A stretch of 64,000 bases of DNA from Acidisarcina sp. (GTDB taxonomy: Bacteria > Acidobacteriota > Terriglobia > Terriglobales > Acidobacteriaceae): positions 620,001-684,000 of the forward strand of contig DATLIY010000008.1 in NCBI GenBank assembly GCA_035539175.1. Direction: 5' to 3'. Positions 37,471 through 46,715 of the stretch are shown piece by piece (within the stretch, counting starts at the first letter, position 1; each line of letters starts with the position of its first letter). A model generated the notes under the pieces. That model was not told where the DNA came from and made no database searches. It saw nothing but the letters and a program-made list of their open reading frames with translations. The position numbers and the translations under genes were made by a program.

Positions 37471-38499
37471 ATGCGTCGTTCCGTACTGTTGCTCGCGCTA
37501 GTGTGTGCGATGTTTTCGGTAATGGCGAAGGCTGACGTTCCGCGTCACAACTCCGCTAGCTCGCGCACCCATGATGCCAGGGTGAAGTCGACGCACGTCC
37601 AGGCTTCTACACGGCGCGGCGCTGCCCGCACGCACGCTGCAAGGCGTGGGGAGGCAGGCTCTGTGCGCGCCGAAGCGCGGCATCATGCAGCCAACCATGC
37701 GGGAGCCAGCCATGCGGCAGCCAGCCATGCAGTCGCCCGTGCTACCCCTGCTCGCGCCAGCACTGTTCGCGCCAGCACTGTTCGCGCCAGCGCAGTGTGC
37801 CGGCACGGCAGACGCCGCTGCGCAGTCTCGCGAGAGGACGCCCTGGCGCCGGAGCACCGGACGCCGAAGGCAACTTTGCGCACGGTCTCGTTAAAGCATG
37901 TAAGGTTTGAGCTGCCGCCGCCGATGCTCGGTTCGCATGAGTCGCTGGTGCGGCAGAATGTGCGGGCCGACCAGGATGGCCTGACGCGCATCGAGGATGA
38001 CGCCGACCTGGCAAACATGCTGCGCACGCAGCAGCTTGTGTCGTTGCCGGTCAGTGAGGATCTCAGGGTCGATCCCCGGCTCCCGGCGAACCGCCGTTAT
38101 TGCCGCAAATGGACCGCGACCTTTCTCGCGGACATGGCACGTGCGCACTATGGCCGCTTTAGCTCGCCGCTGCAGGTCAACTCCGCTGTACGCACGGTGC
38201 AGTATCAGCGCCATCTGCAGAGCATCAACGGGAATGCCGCCCCCGCTGAGGGCGATATTGCCTCTCCTCACCTGACAGGTGCAACCATCGATATCGCCAA
38301 AAAGGGTTTGTCCACCTCTGAGATAGGCTGGATGCGGGCGTACCTGATACCTCTGCAATCCACCGGACGAATTGATGTAGAGGAGGAGTTCCAGCAGGCT
38401 TGCTTCCACATCACGGTCTACAAGAGCTATTTCCCGGAACCGCAACCTCGCAATGAGGCGCGGGCCGCAGGTGCAATGCTGGCAACTCACGTGCGCTAG
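37471..38499 (+). CDS. Exported DUF5715 / M15 peptidase-like protein
   Basis: 342 residues. Signal peptide MRRSVLLLALVCAMFSVMAKA; residues 25-130 are His/Ala/Arg-rich with short repeats (HAGASHAAASHAV, RASTVRASTVRASAV); the C-terminal domain has KWTATFLADMARAHYGRFSSPLQVNSAVRTVQYQRHL, SPHLTGATIDI (S265, H267, G270, D274), then VEEEFQQACFHITVY (E304-306, H313). This is the SxHxxGxxxD plus E..H layout of LAS-type peptidases such as VanY and YcbK, so cell-wall hydrolysis is possible; the final HxH pair is reduced to one His. DUF5715 assignment is from memory. Confidence 0.75.
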   Translation: MRRSVLLLALVCAMFSVMAKADVPRHNSASSRTHDARVKSTHVQASTRRGAARTHAARRGEAGSVRAEARHHAANHAGASHAAASHAVARATPARASTVRASTVRASAVCRHGRRRCAVSREDALAPEHRTPKATLRTVSLKHVRFELPPPMLGSHESLVRQNVRADQDGLTRIEDDADLANMLRTQQLVSLPVSEDLRVDPRLPANRRYCRKWTATFLADMARAHYGRFSSPLQVNSAVRTVQYQRHLQSINGNAAPAEGDIASPHLTGATIDIAKKGLSTSEIGWMRAYLIPLQSTGRIDVEEEFQQACFHITVYKSYFPEPQPRNEARAAGAMLATHVR

Positions 38500-38553
38500 A
38501 GCCTGTTAACATGCCCTGGCGCAAACAAGGCCGGCATCGCGCCGGCCCGCAGC

Positions 38554-38585
38554 AAAAAAGGCCCCCGCAATCGCGGTGGCCTTTT
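38554..38585 (-). terminator. Terminator of acpP-fabF (also readable from the plus side)
   Basis: aaaaaggcc / ggcctttt stem with inner gcgg pairing, ending in T runs on both strands, 24 bases beyond the fabF stop. A second hairpin ggccggc/gccggcc lies at 38529-38547. Confidence 0.8.
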
Positions 38586-38608
38586 GAATTGGTAACTGTA
38601 TCTGTTTC

Positions 38609-39856
38609 TTATTCCGTCCAGCGGCGGAACATGAGCGAGCCGTTGGTGCCGCCGAATCCAAAAGAATTGGAGAGTGCGACATCGAGTTTGGCCGCCTGCG
38701 GCTTCTTGGGAACGTAATTCAGGTCGCAGACGGGATCCGGATCGTCCAGATTTGCCGTAGGTGGAGCCATCTGATTCTGCAGCGCGAGGATGGTAATGCC
38801 TGCCTCAAGCCCACCTGCGCCGCCGAGCAGATGCCCGGTCATCGATTTGGTGGAGCTGACCAGCAGCTCGTGGTTGATCGCGCGCTCGCCGAAGAGCTTC
38901 TTCATGGCCGCTGTCTCCAGGGCGTCTCCAAGGGGTGTAGAGGTGGCGTGAGCATTGACGTATCCGACATCCTCGGGCGTGAGATGCGCGCTTTGGATCG
39001 CGTTTCTCATGGCGCGGTAGCAGCCCTCGCCTTCGGGAGCCATACCTGTGATGTGATACGCATCGGCGCTCATGCCGTAGCCGATGACCTCGGCGAGGAT
39101 CTTGGCGCCGCGAGCCTTGGCAAACTCCAGCTCTTCGAGGATCAGGATTCCGGCGCCTTCTCCGACAACGAATCCATCTCGGTCCTTGTCGAAGGGGCGG
39201 CAGGCATGCTCCGGGTCGTCATTGCGCGTGGAGAGCGCGCGCATGGCGGCGAAACCGCCGATGCCCATAGGGGTAATGGCCGCCTCTGCACCACCGGCGA
39301 TCATGGCGTCGGCATCGCCGCGTTCAATGATGCGGTAGGCGTCTCCGATGCTATGCGCGCTGCTGGTGCAGGCGGTTGCCGTAGCTTCATTGGGTCCGCA
39401 GGCGTGGTAGCGGATGCTGACCTGCCCCGCGGCGAGATTGACAATGGCAGCCGGGATGAAGAATGGGGAGATCTTGCGCGGACCGCCAGCAAGCATAGCG
39501 CTGTGTTCGCGCTCGATGATGTCGAATCCGCCGATGCCGGAGCCGATATGGACACCGACGCGCTCGCTGATCTCCGGCGTAATCTTCAGGCCGGAGCTCT
39601 CCATGGCTTCAGTCGCAGCGGCGAGGGCGAAGTGGATGAATCGCGCCATCTTGCGCGATTCCTTCTTGTCCACAAAGTTCAGTGGATCGAAGTTCTTCAC
39701 CTCAGCCGCGAAGGTTACGGGGTAGCCGGTGGCGTCGAAGTGAGTGATCGGGGCCATCCCGCTCTTGCCCGCAAGAAGGTTCTTCCAGACTTCGGGCGCG
39801 GTATTTCCGACTCCGCAAAGGAGCCCGATGCCGGTGACTACGACGCGCCTTTGCAA
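38609..39856 (-). CDS. fabF: 3-oxoacyl-ACP synthase II
   Basis: 415 residues, elongates acyl chains with malonyl-ACP. Catalytic triad visible: Cys in ATATACTSSAHSIG, His in NAHATSTPLGD and His in SMTGHLLGGAG; C-terminal NSFGFGGTNGSL is the family signature. The start MQRRVVVTGIGLLCGVGN lies one base after the acpP stop, so the two are co-transcribed and probably coupled. GDAMIAGGAEAAI and HIGSGIGGFD also match KAS II. Confidence 0.98.
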   Translation of the reverse strand: MQRRVVVTGIGLLCGVGNTAPEVWKNLLAGKSGMAPITHFDATGYPVTFAAEVKNFDPLNFVDKKESRKMARFIHFALAAATEAMESSGLKITPEISERVGVHIGSGIGGFDIIEREHSAMLAGGPRKISPFFIPAAIVNLAAGQVSIRYHACGPNEATATACTSSAHSIGDAYRIIERGDADAMIAGGAEAAITPMGIGGFAAMRALSTRNDDPEHACRPFDKDRDGFVVGEGAGILILEELEFAKARGAKILAEVIGYGMSADAYHITGMAPEGEGCYRAMRNAIQSAHLTPEDVGYVNAHATSTPLGDALETAAMKKLFGERAINHELLVSSTKSMTGHLLGGAGGLEAGITILALQNQMAPPTANLDDPDPVCDLNYVPKKPQAAKLDVALSNSFGFGGTNGSLMFRRWTE

Positions 39857-39857
39857 A

Positions 39858-40103
39858 CTACTTGCCGCCTTTCGCGTGCTTGTCGATGTACTCGACCGCG
39901 TCCTTTACGGTTTTGATCTTTTCGGCATCTTCGTCGGGAATTTCCAGATCAAAGGCCTCTTCGAACTGCATCACGAGCTCCACCACGTCGAGCGAATCGG
40001 CGCCAAGGTCTTCCTGAAAAGATGCGCTGGGGGTAACTTCGGCCTCATCTACCTGAAGCTGCTCGACGATAATCTGCTTAACCTTATCTTCCACTGCGGC
40101 CAT
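39858..40103 (-). CDS. acpP: Acyl carrier protein
   Basis: 81 residues, acidic helical carrier. [32 protein letters not shown] contains the phosphopantetheine Ser in DSL (S37). AGGAGA precedes the ATG. First gene of acpP-fabF; a TATGAT box for it lies at 40137-40142. Confidence 0.98.
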   Translation of the reverse strand: MAAVEDKVKQIIVEQLQVDEAEVTPSASFQEDLGADSLDVVELVMQFEEAFDLEIPDEDAEKIKTVKDAVEYIDKHAKGGK

Positions 40104-40416
40104 GCGTGTCTCCTGTTATATGAAAACGGCAAAACTATCATACGGGCAGCGAGGGGTTTGCTCCACTTTTCCGCAAGCCCAATAACTTGATGCCAAGCGA
40201 GTAGCATCCCCGGAACACGCCTCGACAAGGAGGCGCTCCACCTTGGATGCACTGATTGACCCCGAAGTTCCAAGTCTACCGGGCACTTATGACGGTGTAA
40301 AGAGAGGCATCGGGAAAGGCACGTCCGCCGGCTCCGGTTTCTCCCCGGCCAGGGTGGGAAACGAGTAAAGTGGCAAAGACGGGAGGCGGGGCAATGTTGG
40401 AAGCAGGTGTCCTGTC
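40104..40416. promoter_or_regulatory. Gap between acpP and rmuC with acpP promoter
   Basis: 313 bases without a gene. On the minus strand TATGAT (40137-40142) 34 bases before the acpP ATG is a likely -10 box; its -35 is weak. Nothing else recognisable apart from a short GC hairpin near 40225-40240. Confidence 0.45.
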
Positions 40417-42117
40417 ATGATCCTAACGATGACAACTCTCAATATCGCTGTTGTGGTGGCATTTGTGGTCGGCGCGCTGCTCGCCTGGATAGTTGCCTCC
40501 GGCCGGGGGCGCAAAGACCGGGACGCAGCACTCGCGGAGATGAAGAGCGAGTGGATGGCGCAACTCGCCGTGCGCGAGTCCAATCTGCAGAGCTTGCGGG
40601 ACGAGGAGTACCGGCAGCGTGCTGAGCTGGCGCAGCTTCGGGAGCAGAGCCTGCGCCTGCCGGAGCTCAAGCAGGAGCTGAGCCAGGTGCGGGAGCAGAA
40701 AGATCGTCTGGAGCAGGAGGCGGGTATCCTGCGCCAGGACCAGGCCAGGTATGAATCCACCCAGCAGCTCCAGCAACAGCAGCTTACGCGGCTGGAGCGG
40801 GAACTGGCGGAGCTCAAGCCCAGGTATGAGCAGGCTCTGGCCGAGCAGAGAACCCTGAGCGAGCAGTTGGCCGAGACGCGCACCTCTCTGGAGGCCGAGC
40901 GCAGCCAGATACCGGAAAAGGTCGCGCTGCTGCAGGGCACCAGGGAGCAGCTCTCCGATCACTTCTCGACCCTGGCCAACAACATTCTGGAAGAAAAGAC
41001 CAGGCGATTCACGGAGCAGAACCAGACGAATCTGGGGCAGCTTCTGGACCCCTTAAAGGTTCAACTGGAGCAGTTCCGCGGCAGGGTGGACGAGGTCTAC
41101 GTGCAGGAGAGCAAGGACCGCTCGGCGCTCTCCGCCCAGGTGCAGCATTTGATGGCGCTGAACCAGCAGCTCTCCGAGGACGCGGACAACCTGACCAAGG
41201 CGCTCAAAGGCTCCTCCAAGACCCAGGGAAACTGGGGAGAGCTGATTCTGGAACGGGTGCTGGAAGCAGGCGGCCTGCGCAAGGGCGAGGAGTACACCGT
41301 GCAGGACAGCCGCGTGCGGGAAGACGGCTCGCGAGGCCAGCCCGACGTGGTGATCAACCTGCCGGAGGAGCGGCACCTGGTGATCGACGCCAAGGTTTCG
41401 TTGACGGCTTATGAAGAGCACGTGAACGCGGACACCGACCTGGCGCGCGAGGCGGCCCTGGAGCGCCACACCGAATCGATCCGCTCGCACATCAAGGGAC
41501 TCTCGAGCAAGACCTATCAGAATCTCTACGGGCTGGAGACGCTGGATTTCGTCATCATGTTCCTCCCCATCGAGCCTGCTTTCATGCTGGCGATCTCACG
41601 GGATCCGAAGCTTTGGCAGGAGGCATGGCAGAAGAACGTGCTGATGGTAAGCCCCAGCACGCTGCTGTTTGTTGTGCGCACCGTCTCCCACCTGTGGCGG
41701 CAGGAGAAGCAGAATCGCAGCGTGCAGGAGATTGTTACGCGGGGAGCGCTGCTCTATGACAAGCTGTGCGGCTTTGTCGGCGATCTGACCAAGGTAGGAG
41801 AGCGGTTAACGCAGGCGGAGTCGAGTTACGAAGAGGCATTCAAGAAGCTATCTGCCGGCACGGGAAATGTGGTCTGGCAGGCGGAGAAGCTGAAGGATCT
41901 TGGCGTGAAGCCAAGCAAGGCGCTTCCCCGGGAACTGGTGAGCATCGCAAACGGGGAACAGCGGCCGGAGGGAAGGCACGGCGAGACGCTGGCCCTGGAA
42001 TCCGAATCCAGCAATGAGGAACCAGTCAACAGGGAATCGGATCCTGGGGAATCGGATCCCGGCGAGTCCTATCCGGGGGAGCAATTCTCCTTTGCCGCCG
42101 TGGACCGCGAATCGTAA
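40417..42117 (+). CDS. rmuC: DNA recombination protein RmuC
   Basis: 566 residues. N-terminal membrane anchor (LNIAVVVAFVVGALLAWIVAS), a long Gln/Glu/Leu coiled coil to about 210, then the nuclease-like core with GNWGELILERVLEAGGLRKGEEY, QPDVVINLPEERHLVIDAKVSLTAYEEH (D..xAK of PD-(D/E)xK enzymes), FLPIEPAFMLAI and LMVSPSTLLFVVRTV. The tail contains a 15-bp repeat encoding ESDPG units (42033-42077). RmuC limits inversions and degrades phage DNA in some bacteria. ATG at 40417 or 40429. Confidence 0.95.
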   Translation: MILTMTTLNIAVVVAFVVGALLAWIVASGRGRKDRDAALAEMKSEWMAQLAVRESNLQSLRDEEYRQRAELAQLREQSLRLPELKQELSQVREQKDRLEQEAGILRQDQARYESTQQLQQQQLTRLERELAELKPRYEQALAEQRTLSEQLAETRTSLEAERSQIPEKVALLQGTREQLSDHFSTLANNILEEKTRRFTEQNQTNLGQLLDPLKVQLEQFRGRVDEVYVQESKDRSALSAQVQHLMALNQQLSEDADNLTKALKGSSKTQGNWGELILERVLEAGGLRKGEEYTVQDSRVREDGSRGQPDVVINLPEERHLVIDAKVSLTAYEEHVNADTDLAREAALERHTESIRSHIKGLSSKTYQNLYGLETLDFVIMFLPIEPAFMLAISRDPKLWQEAWQKNVLMVSPSTLLFVVRTVSHLWRQEKQNRSVQEIVTRGALLYDKLCGFVGDLTKVGERLTQAESSYEEAFKKLSAGTGNVVWQAEKLKDLGVKPSKALPRELVSIANGEQRPEGRHGETLALESESSNEEPVNRESDPGESDPGESYPGEQFSFAAVDRES

Positions 42118-42171
42118 GACGAGCGGAGTAGCACGAGTCGAGTCAGTCCGGGCAGATTAAGTGCGGCAGGG

Positions 42172-42750
42172 TCAGCGGTCTTCCGAGGCGAGAAAACCCG
42201 CGCGCATCTTCTCCCAGGTGGTGTCGAGCGTTTCCGGCAGAACGCGGGCTTCCCCGATGACCGTCATGAAGTTGGTATCCCCCTGCCAGCGTGGCAGCGC
42301 ATGCAGGTGGAGGTGCCCGGCAACCCCGGCGCCCGCGGCCTTGCCCAGGTTCATGCCAAGGTTGATGCCGTGCGGGGAGTACAACCTCTCAAGAACGCGC
42401 ACCGTCTGCTGCGACAGATCCATCATCTCCCGCGCCGTCTCCGGCGCCAGGGCGGCAAGCGAAGGCTCATGTTCGTAGGGAATGACCATGACATGGCCGG
42501 AGGTGTAGGGGTAGGCGTTGAGGCAGATAAAGCATCCCTGACCACGCAGCACGATATGCGCGGCGCGCTCTGCCTCCTCGGCCGGCATGCCGTGAGCCTC
42601 GGCGTAATCCGCGGCCGCGATCAGGTTGCAGAAGACGCAGTGCATGTCTCCAGGCCATGCATCGAGTTCAGGGGGCACACCCTGACGCTGTTTTTCTCCT
42701 TCAGGCTGGTTGATGTAGGAGTAGCGCCAGGGTGTCCATAGATGATCCAT
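42172..42750 (-). CDS. HIT-domain nucleotide hydrolase/phosphorylase
   Basis: 192 residues. A CVFCNLI zinc-type segment, GHVMVIPYEHEPSL, and the histidine triad in GVAGHLHLHALPRW. The N terminus MDHLWTPWRYSYI is typical of bacterial AP4A phosphorylase-like HIT proteins, acting on diadenosine polyphosphates or other nucleotide phosphates. No paralogue nearby. Convergent with rmuC, 54 bases between stops. Confidence 0.92.
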   Translation of the reverse strand: MDHLWTPWRYSYINQPEGEKQRQGVPPELDAWPGDMHCVFCNLIAAADYAEAHGMPAEEAERAAHIVLRGQGCFICLNAYPYTSGHVMVIPYEHEPSLAALAPETAREMMDLSQQTVRVLERLYSPHGINLGMNLGKAAGAGVAGHLHLHALPRWQGDTNFMTVIGEARVLPETLDTTWEKMRAGFLASEDR

Positions 42751-42835
42751 GTCTCCAGAGTGTAAGCCATGGGACCGTTATGGATCCGTCATGGGACCGT
42801 GCAAAGGGGTAACTGGCATGAATCCTCCTCGCGTC

Positions 42836-43843
42836 CTAATCCGCCAGGTGAATCACTACCTTTCCCGTGTGGCTGTCGCCCGAACGCAGCATGTCGATGA
42901 AGGCCGCGGGAGCATTCTCGATTCCTTCGACCGTGGTTTCGTGGCTCTTGACCTTGCCGCTCTTGAGCGCGGGCGCCACTTCGGCGAGGAACTTCGGTCG
43001 ATCCGCGAGATGATCGGAGACGATGAAACCCTCCAGGCGAAGGCGTTTCCCGATCACCAGCATCAGGTTGCGAGGCCCGGGAACCGGGTTGTTATACCCG
43101 GCGATGGCTCCGCACATGGCGACGCGGCCGTGATTCTTGAGCGCGGAGAGCGCCGCCTCCAGTTGCGGGCCGCCCGTGTTGTCAAAGTAGACATCGATTC
43201 CCTCGGGCGCGGCTTTCTTCAGGTGATCCAACGGATCGCCATCCTTGTAGCTGAAGGCGAAATCGACGCCGAGTTCATCGCGCAGCATGGCGACTTTGGC
43301 GGCGGATCCCGCACTGGCGATGACCTTGCATCCGTGCAGTTTGGCGAACTGGCAGGCAGCAGAGCCGACGGCGCCCGCTCCAGCGGAGATAAAGACGGTC
43401 TCCGCAGGCGATAGCCGGGCCACCTTCCACAGGCCCACCCATGCGGTAAGCCCGGTAACTCCGAGAATGCCGAGGAATGTGCTGGGCGGGGCAAGCAAGG
43501 GATCGATTTGCTGCAGGCTCGTCGCCGGTGCGACAAAGGCCTCTCGCCATCCGTTCATGCTGAATACAAGCGCCCCAACGGGAAGCGGGGATTGATTGGA
43601 GGCAGTCACAATGCCCACAGCGGAGCCCTCGAGCGGTTTGCCGATGACGAAGGGCGGCACATAGGACTGGGCATCGTTCATGCGGCCTCGCATATAGGGA
43701 TCGACGGAGAAGCAGAGATTCTTGACCAGAACTTCCCCGGCAGCCGGTGGATTCAGTTCCACCTGCGCCAGGGCAAAGTCTTCCAGCCGGGGCTCTCCGT
43801 TGGGACGAGCGGCCAGACGGATTTCGCGGGATGATGTTGGCAT
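42836..43843 (-). CDS. NADP-dependent medium-chain oxidoreductase, CurA/LTB4DH-like
   Basis: 335 residues. VDPYMRGRMNDAQSY, FVIGKPLEGSAVG, LTAWVGLWKVA, and the NADP motif VFISAGAGAVGSAACQFAKLHG identify the zinc-free double-bond reductase group (curcumin reductase, 12-hydroxy-leukotriene dehydrogenase). Likely reduces alpha,beta-unsaturated carbonyls. DGIDVYFDNTGGPQLEAAL and GFIVSDH are also conserved. Divergent from rpsA. Confidence 0.93.
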   Translation of the reverse strand: MPTSSREIRLAARPNGEPRLEDFALAQVELNPPAAGEVLVKNLCFSVDPYMRGRMNDAQSYVPPFVIGKPLEGSAVGIVTASNQSPLPVGALVFSMNGWREAFVAPATSLQQIDPLLAPPSTFLGILGVTGLTAWVGLWKVARLSPAETVFISAGAGAVGSAACQFAKLHGCKVIASAGSAAKVAMLRDELGVDFAFSYKDGDPLDHLKKAAPEGIDVYFDNTGGPQLEAALSALKNHGRVAMCGAIAGYNNPVPGPRNLMLVIGKRLRLEGFIVSDHLADRPKFLAEVAPALKSGKVKSHETTVEGIENAPAAFIDMLRSGDSHTGKVVIHLAD

Positions 43844-43936
43844 GGGTGTTACACTCCTTTCGTCGCATACAGTACCAGTTAGTTATGAAAAGTGTTAAGA
43901 ACTCGTTGAATTCGCGGCATAAAGTCGATTCGTTCG

Positions 43937-43965
43937 TTGACGCCTCCTGGTGCGGTTGCTATAGT
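43937..43965 (+). promoter_or_regulatory. Consensus promoter of rpsA
   Basis: TTGACG (43937-43942), exactly 17 bases, then TATAGT (43960-43965), with TG one base before the -10 box (extended -10). Start near 43972. Confidence 0.75.
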
Positions 43966-43971
43966 TAAAGA

Positions 43972-44296
43972 TGTAGCTTCGCGTCGGGATTCACACGTGG
44001 AGCTACGACCGCCGCATCGCTCATTCCCTGCCTGCCGGATGCTCCCGATCGGAGACCGACGTAGTGCCGGGCCACTCACTCTGGCCACACTCTCCGTCTC
44101 CCTGAGATTATCCGTTCGGATCATGGGAGGAACCTGCACGGTCCCCCGGAACTTCGCGGATTCGCATAGTAAAGTACGAGCCTTTCCAGCGAAGCAATCT
44201 GCAGTCCAGCTACGGATTGTCCTTTGGAGATCCGAGGTTCACGCACTGCAGGGCGGACGCGGGATCCGTCGACGAAGAATCCCGGAGCTGGCAGTC
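43972..44296 (+). promoter_or_regulatory. Long 5' leader of rpsA
   Basis: About 325 bases of predicted untranslated leader within the 453-base gap 43844-44296. It opens with a gtagct/agctac pair and contains several short complementary segments but no known riboswitch. Long leaders are common where S1 represses its own mRNA; that is inferred. No gene in the gap is supported. Confidence 0.5.
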
Positions 44297-46225
44297 ATGG
44301 CAGACGTCCTTAATCCTGAACAAACCGAGAGCAAACCCCTGAACACCGAACTGGAAACCCCAACATTGGAAGCAGCGACGGAGATTTCTGAGCCGTCCAT
44401 CGAATTAACCCACAACCCCGAAGCCTCCGCCCTCCCCGCTGAAAATCCCGTTACCGAAACGACCGCTGCCCAGCCACAGACCGTGGCCGATGCCGCCGAT
44501 CACCACGACGATTCCGAGTTCAGTGGCATGGAAGATTTTGCCGCCGCGCTTGAATCCTTCGACCGTGAGCAGGCCGCCGAGGCAGCAACCCAGAATTTCG
44601 ATGACAATATCGTCGCGGGAACCGTGCTCAAGCTTACGGATAAGCACGTCGTTGTCGACGTTGGACTGAAGTCCGAAGGCCTGATTCCGCTTGAGCAGGT
44701 AGTGGACCACACCGGTCAGCCAAAGCTGAAGCCAGGCGACGTCGTCGATGTGGTAATCGAGCGCGAAGAGGCTGAAGGCGGCTACCTGGTGAGCTATGAA
44801 AAGGCTCAGCGGCTGCGCGTGTGGGACACGATCGAGAAGGCTGCCAGTGAGAAGAGCGTGGTAACAGGAACGGTGCTGGGCCGCGTCAAGGGCGGACTGA
44901 CCGTGGACATCGGGATCAAGGCATTCCTGCCCGGCTCGCAGCTCGAGATCCGTCCGGTACGCAACCTGGATGGTTATATCGGCCAGCAGATTGAAGTTCG
45001 CGTCATCAAGCTGAACAAGAAGCGCGGCAATGTAGTCGTCTCCCGCAAGGAGATTCTGGAAGAAGAGCAGAACGCCCGCCGCTCCACCACACTGGAGCAT
45101 CTGGAAGAGGGAACGGTTCTGACCGGTACGGTGAAGAACCTGACCGATTACGGCGCGTTTGTGGATATGGGCGGAATCGACGGCTTGCTGCACATTACGG
45201 ATATGTCCTGGGGCCGCCTGACCCATCCTCGGGACCTGGTGAACGTCGGCGACGAGATCCAGGTGAAGGTGCTCAAATTCGACAAAGACAAGCAGCGCGT
45301 ATCCCTCGGATTCAAGCAGTTGACGCCCGATCCGTGGCTGGATGCCGTGGAGCGCTATCCGATCGGCGCACATGTTCGCGGCCGCGTGCTGAGCGTTACC
45401 GATTACGGCTCTTTCGTCGAGCTGGAGCAGGGCATTGAAGGGCTGGTTCACGTCTCGGAGATGACCTGGTCCAAGAGGATGAAGCACCCCTCGAAGCTGG
45501 TGAAGCCCGGCGACGAAGTGGAGACGGTTGTCCTCAGCGTCAACCCGAATGACCGGCGGATCTCGCTGGGCATGAAGCAGTTGCTGGAGAATCCCTGGGA
45601 GCATCTGGCGGAGCGTTACCCTACCGGGCAGATCGTGGAAGGCCGGGTTCGCAACCTGACCGACTTCGGTGCATTCATCGAGATTGAAGACGGTATTGAC
45701 GGACTGGTTCACGTGAGCAATCTGAGCTGGACCAAGCGCGTCAAGCATCCTTCTGAGGTTCTGAAGAAGGGCGAGAAGGTCCGCGCCGTAGTTCTTGGCG
45801 TGGAGCCCGAGAATCGCCGCCTTTCGCTCGGTGTGAAGCAGTTGCAGCCCGATGTGTGGGAGACCTTCTTTGAGCAGCATCGCGTAGGCGATGTGGTCAA
45901 GGGCAAGGTTCTGCGCACCGCACAGTTTGGCGCGTTCGTCGAGATCGCGGAAGGCATCGAAGGCTTATGCCACGTGTCCGAGGCTACCGACAGCCACGGT
46001 ACACCGGTGAAGCTCGAAGCCGGCCAGGAGTTCGACTTCAAGATCATCAAGATGAATGCCGAGGAGAAGAAGGTTGGCCTGAGCCTGCGCGCCGTGGGCG
46101 AAGAAGCCAGCCGTGCCGATGTGGAAGCATACAAGCAGCCTTCCACCTCATCCTCCAGCTCCTCCAGCTCAACCACGACGCTGGGCGATCTGATGAACTG
46201 GAAGCGCAGCGAGCACGAGAACTAA
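44297..46225 (+). CDS. rpsA: 30S ribosomal protein S1
   Basis: 642 residues, mRNA-binding protein. An acidic Thr/Glu/Pro-rich extension of about 100 residues (MADVLNPEQTESKPL to DFAAALESFDREQ) precedes six S1 domains, recognisable by VDVGLKSEGLIP, VDIGIKAFLPGSQ, TDYGAFVDMGGIDGLLHITDMSWGR, TDYGSFVELEQGIEGLVH, TDFGAFIEIEDGIDGLVH and AQFGAFVEIAEGIEGLCH. The tail is a Ser run then LGDLMNWKRSEHEN. GGAG before the ATG at 44297; upstream in-frame codons would lie in the leader. Confidence 0.97.
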   Translation: MADVLNPEQTESKPLNTELETPTLEAATEISEPSIELTHNPEASALPAENPVTETTAAQPQTVADAADHHDDSEFSGMEDFAAALESFDREQAAEAATQNFDDNIVAGTVLKLTDKHVVVDVGLKSEGLIPLEQVVDHTGQPKLKPGDVVDVVIEREEAEGGYLVSYEKAQRLRVWDTIEKAASEKSVVTGTVLGRVKGGLTVDIGIKAFLPGSQLEIRPVRNLDGYIGQQIEVRVIKLNKKRGNVVVSRKEILEEEQNARRSTTLEHLEEGTVLTGTVKNLTDYGAFVDMGGIDGLLHITDMSWGRLTHPRDLVNVGDEIQVKVLKFDKDKQRVSLGFKQLTPDPWLDAVERYPIGAHVRGRVLSVTDYGSFVELEQGIEGLVHVSEMTWSKRMKHPSKLVKPGDEVETVVLSVNPNDRRISLGMKQLLENPWEHLAERYPTGQIVEGRVRNLTDFGAFIEIEDGIDGLVHVSNLSWTKRVKHPSEVLKKGEKVRAVVLGVEPENRRLSLGVKQLQPDVWETFFEQHRVGDVVKGKVLRTAQFGAFVEIAEGIEGLCHVSEATDSHGTPVKLEAGQEFDFKIIKMNAEEKKVGLSLRAVGEEASRADVEAYKQPSTSSSSSSSSTTTLGDLMNWKRSEHEN

Positions 46226-46244
46226 GCGAGAACCATGCTGTAGC

Positions 46245-46277
46245 AAAACAGGCCGCCCGGCAAGGGCGGCCTGTTTT
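46245..46277 (+). terminator. Intrinsic terminator after rpsA
   Basis: Perfect 14-bp stem aaaacaggccgccc/gggcggcctgtttt, loop ggcaa, ending in T run; also works for the minus strand. Confidence 0.95.
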
Positions 46278-46333
46278 GTGTTGTCATGGAAAGAGTGTTG
46301 TCCTCTCAGGACCTCAGAGGATCTTCGAGAGAG

Positions 46334-46711
46334 CTATTTGCTTAGCTTCAGGTTGATTGTGTACAGCGTTTTCTGGTCGAAGGAGCTCACGGTCCGCGTC
46401 GGGCTCTTCTTGCCGCCCTGTTCAGCCCAAATCTCATAGTCGACGGCGAGAGACAATTGGCCAAAGCGGTAGCTGCCATCCGAGGTGCTGATGAAGCTCT
46501 TCACGCCAAGGGTCTTCACATCTTTCAGGTACACGACTGCACCTGATACTGGCTCCTCGCTTGCGCCAAAAACCTTTCCCTGGATGACTCTCTGCTGCTC
46601 TGCACTGCTGAACGACGGCAGCAACGCGATGCCTAGCCCAACCAGCACGACCGCAATGTAAGCAAGAGTCCTGTATGCACTTCGGGAACCCGACCGCTTC
46701 GACTCCTCCAT
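46334..46711 (-). CDS. Exported carboxypeptidase-regulatory-like domain protein
   Basis: 125 residues. Signal peptide or anchor AYIAVVLVGLGIALLPSFSSA, then a beta-sandwich QRVIQGKVFGASEEPVSGAVVYLKDVKTLGVKSFISTSDGSYRFGQLSLAVDYEIWAEQGGKKS, the CarboxypepD_reg (CNA-B-like) fold frequent in acidobacterial exported proteins. Function unknown; likely envelope scaffold. It begins 4 bases after the LysW-like gene stop. Confidence 0.85.
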   Translation of the reverse strand: MEESKRSGSRSAYRTLAYIAVVLVGLGIALLPSFSSAEQQRVIQGKVFGASEEPVSGAVVYLKDVKTLGVKSFISTSDGSYRFGQLSLAVDYEIWAEQGGKKSPTRTVSSFDQKTLYTINLKLSK

Positions 46712-46715
46712 TTAT

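Noticed and set aside
44405-45880. 491-codon minus-strand frame opposite rpsA
   Set aside because: Mirror frame; six S1 domains lie on the plus strand.
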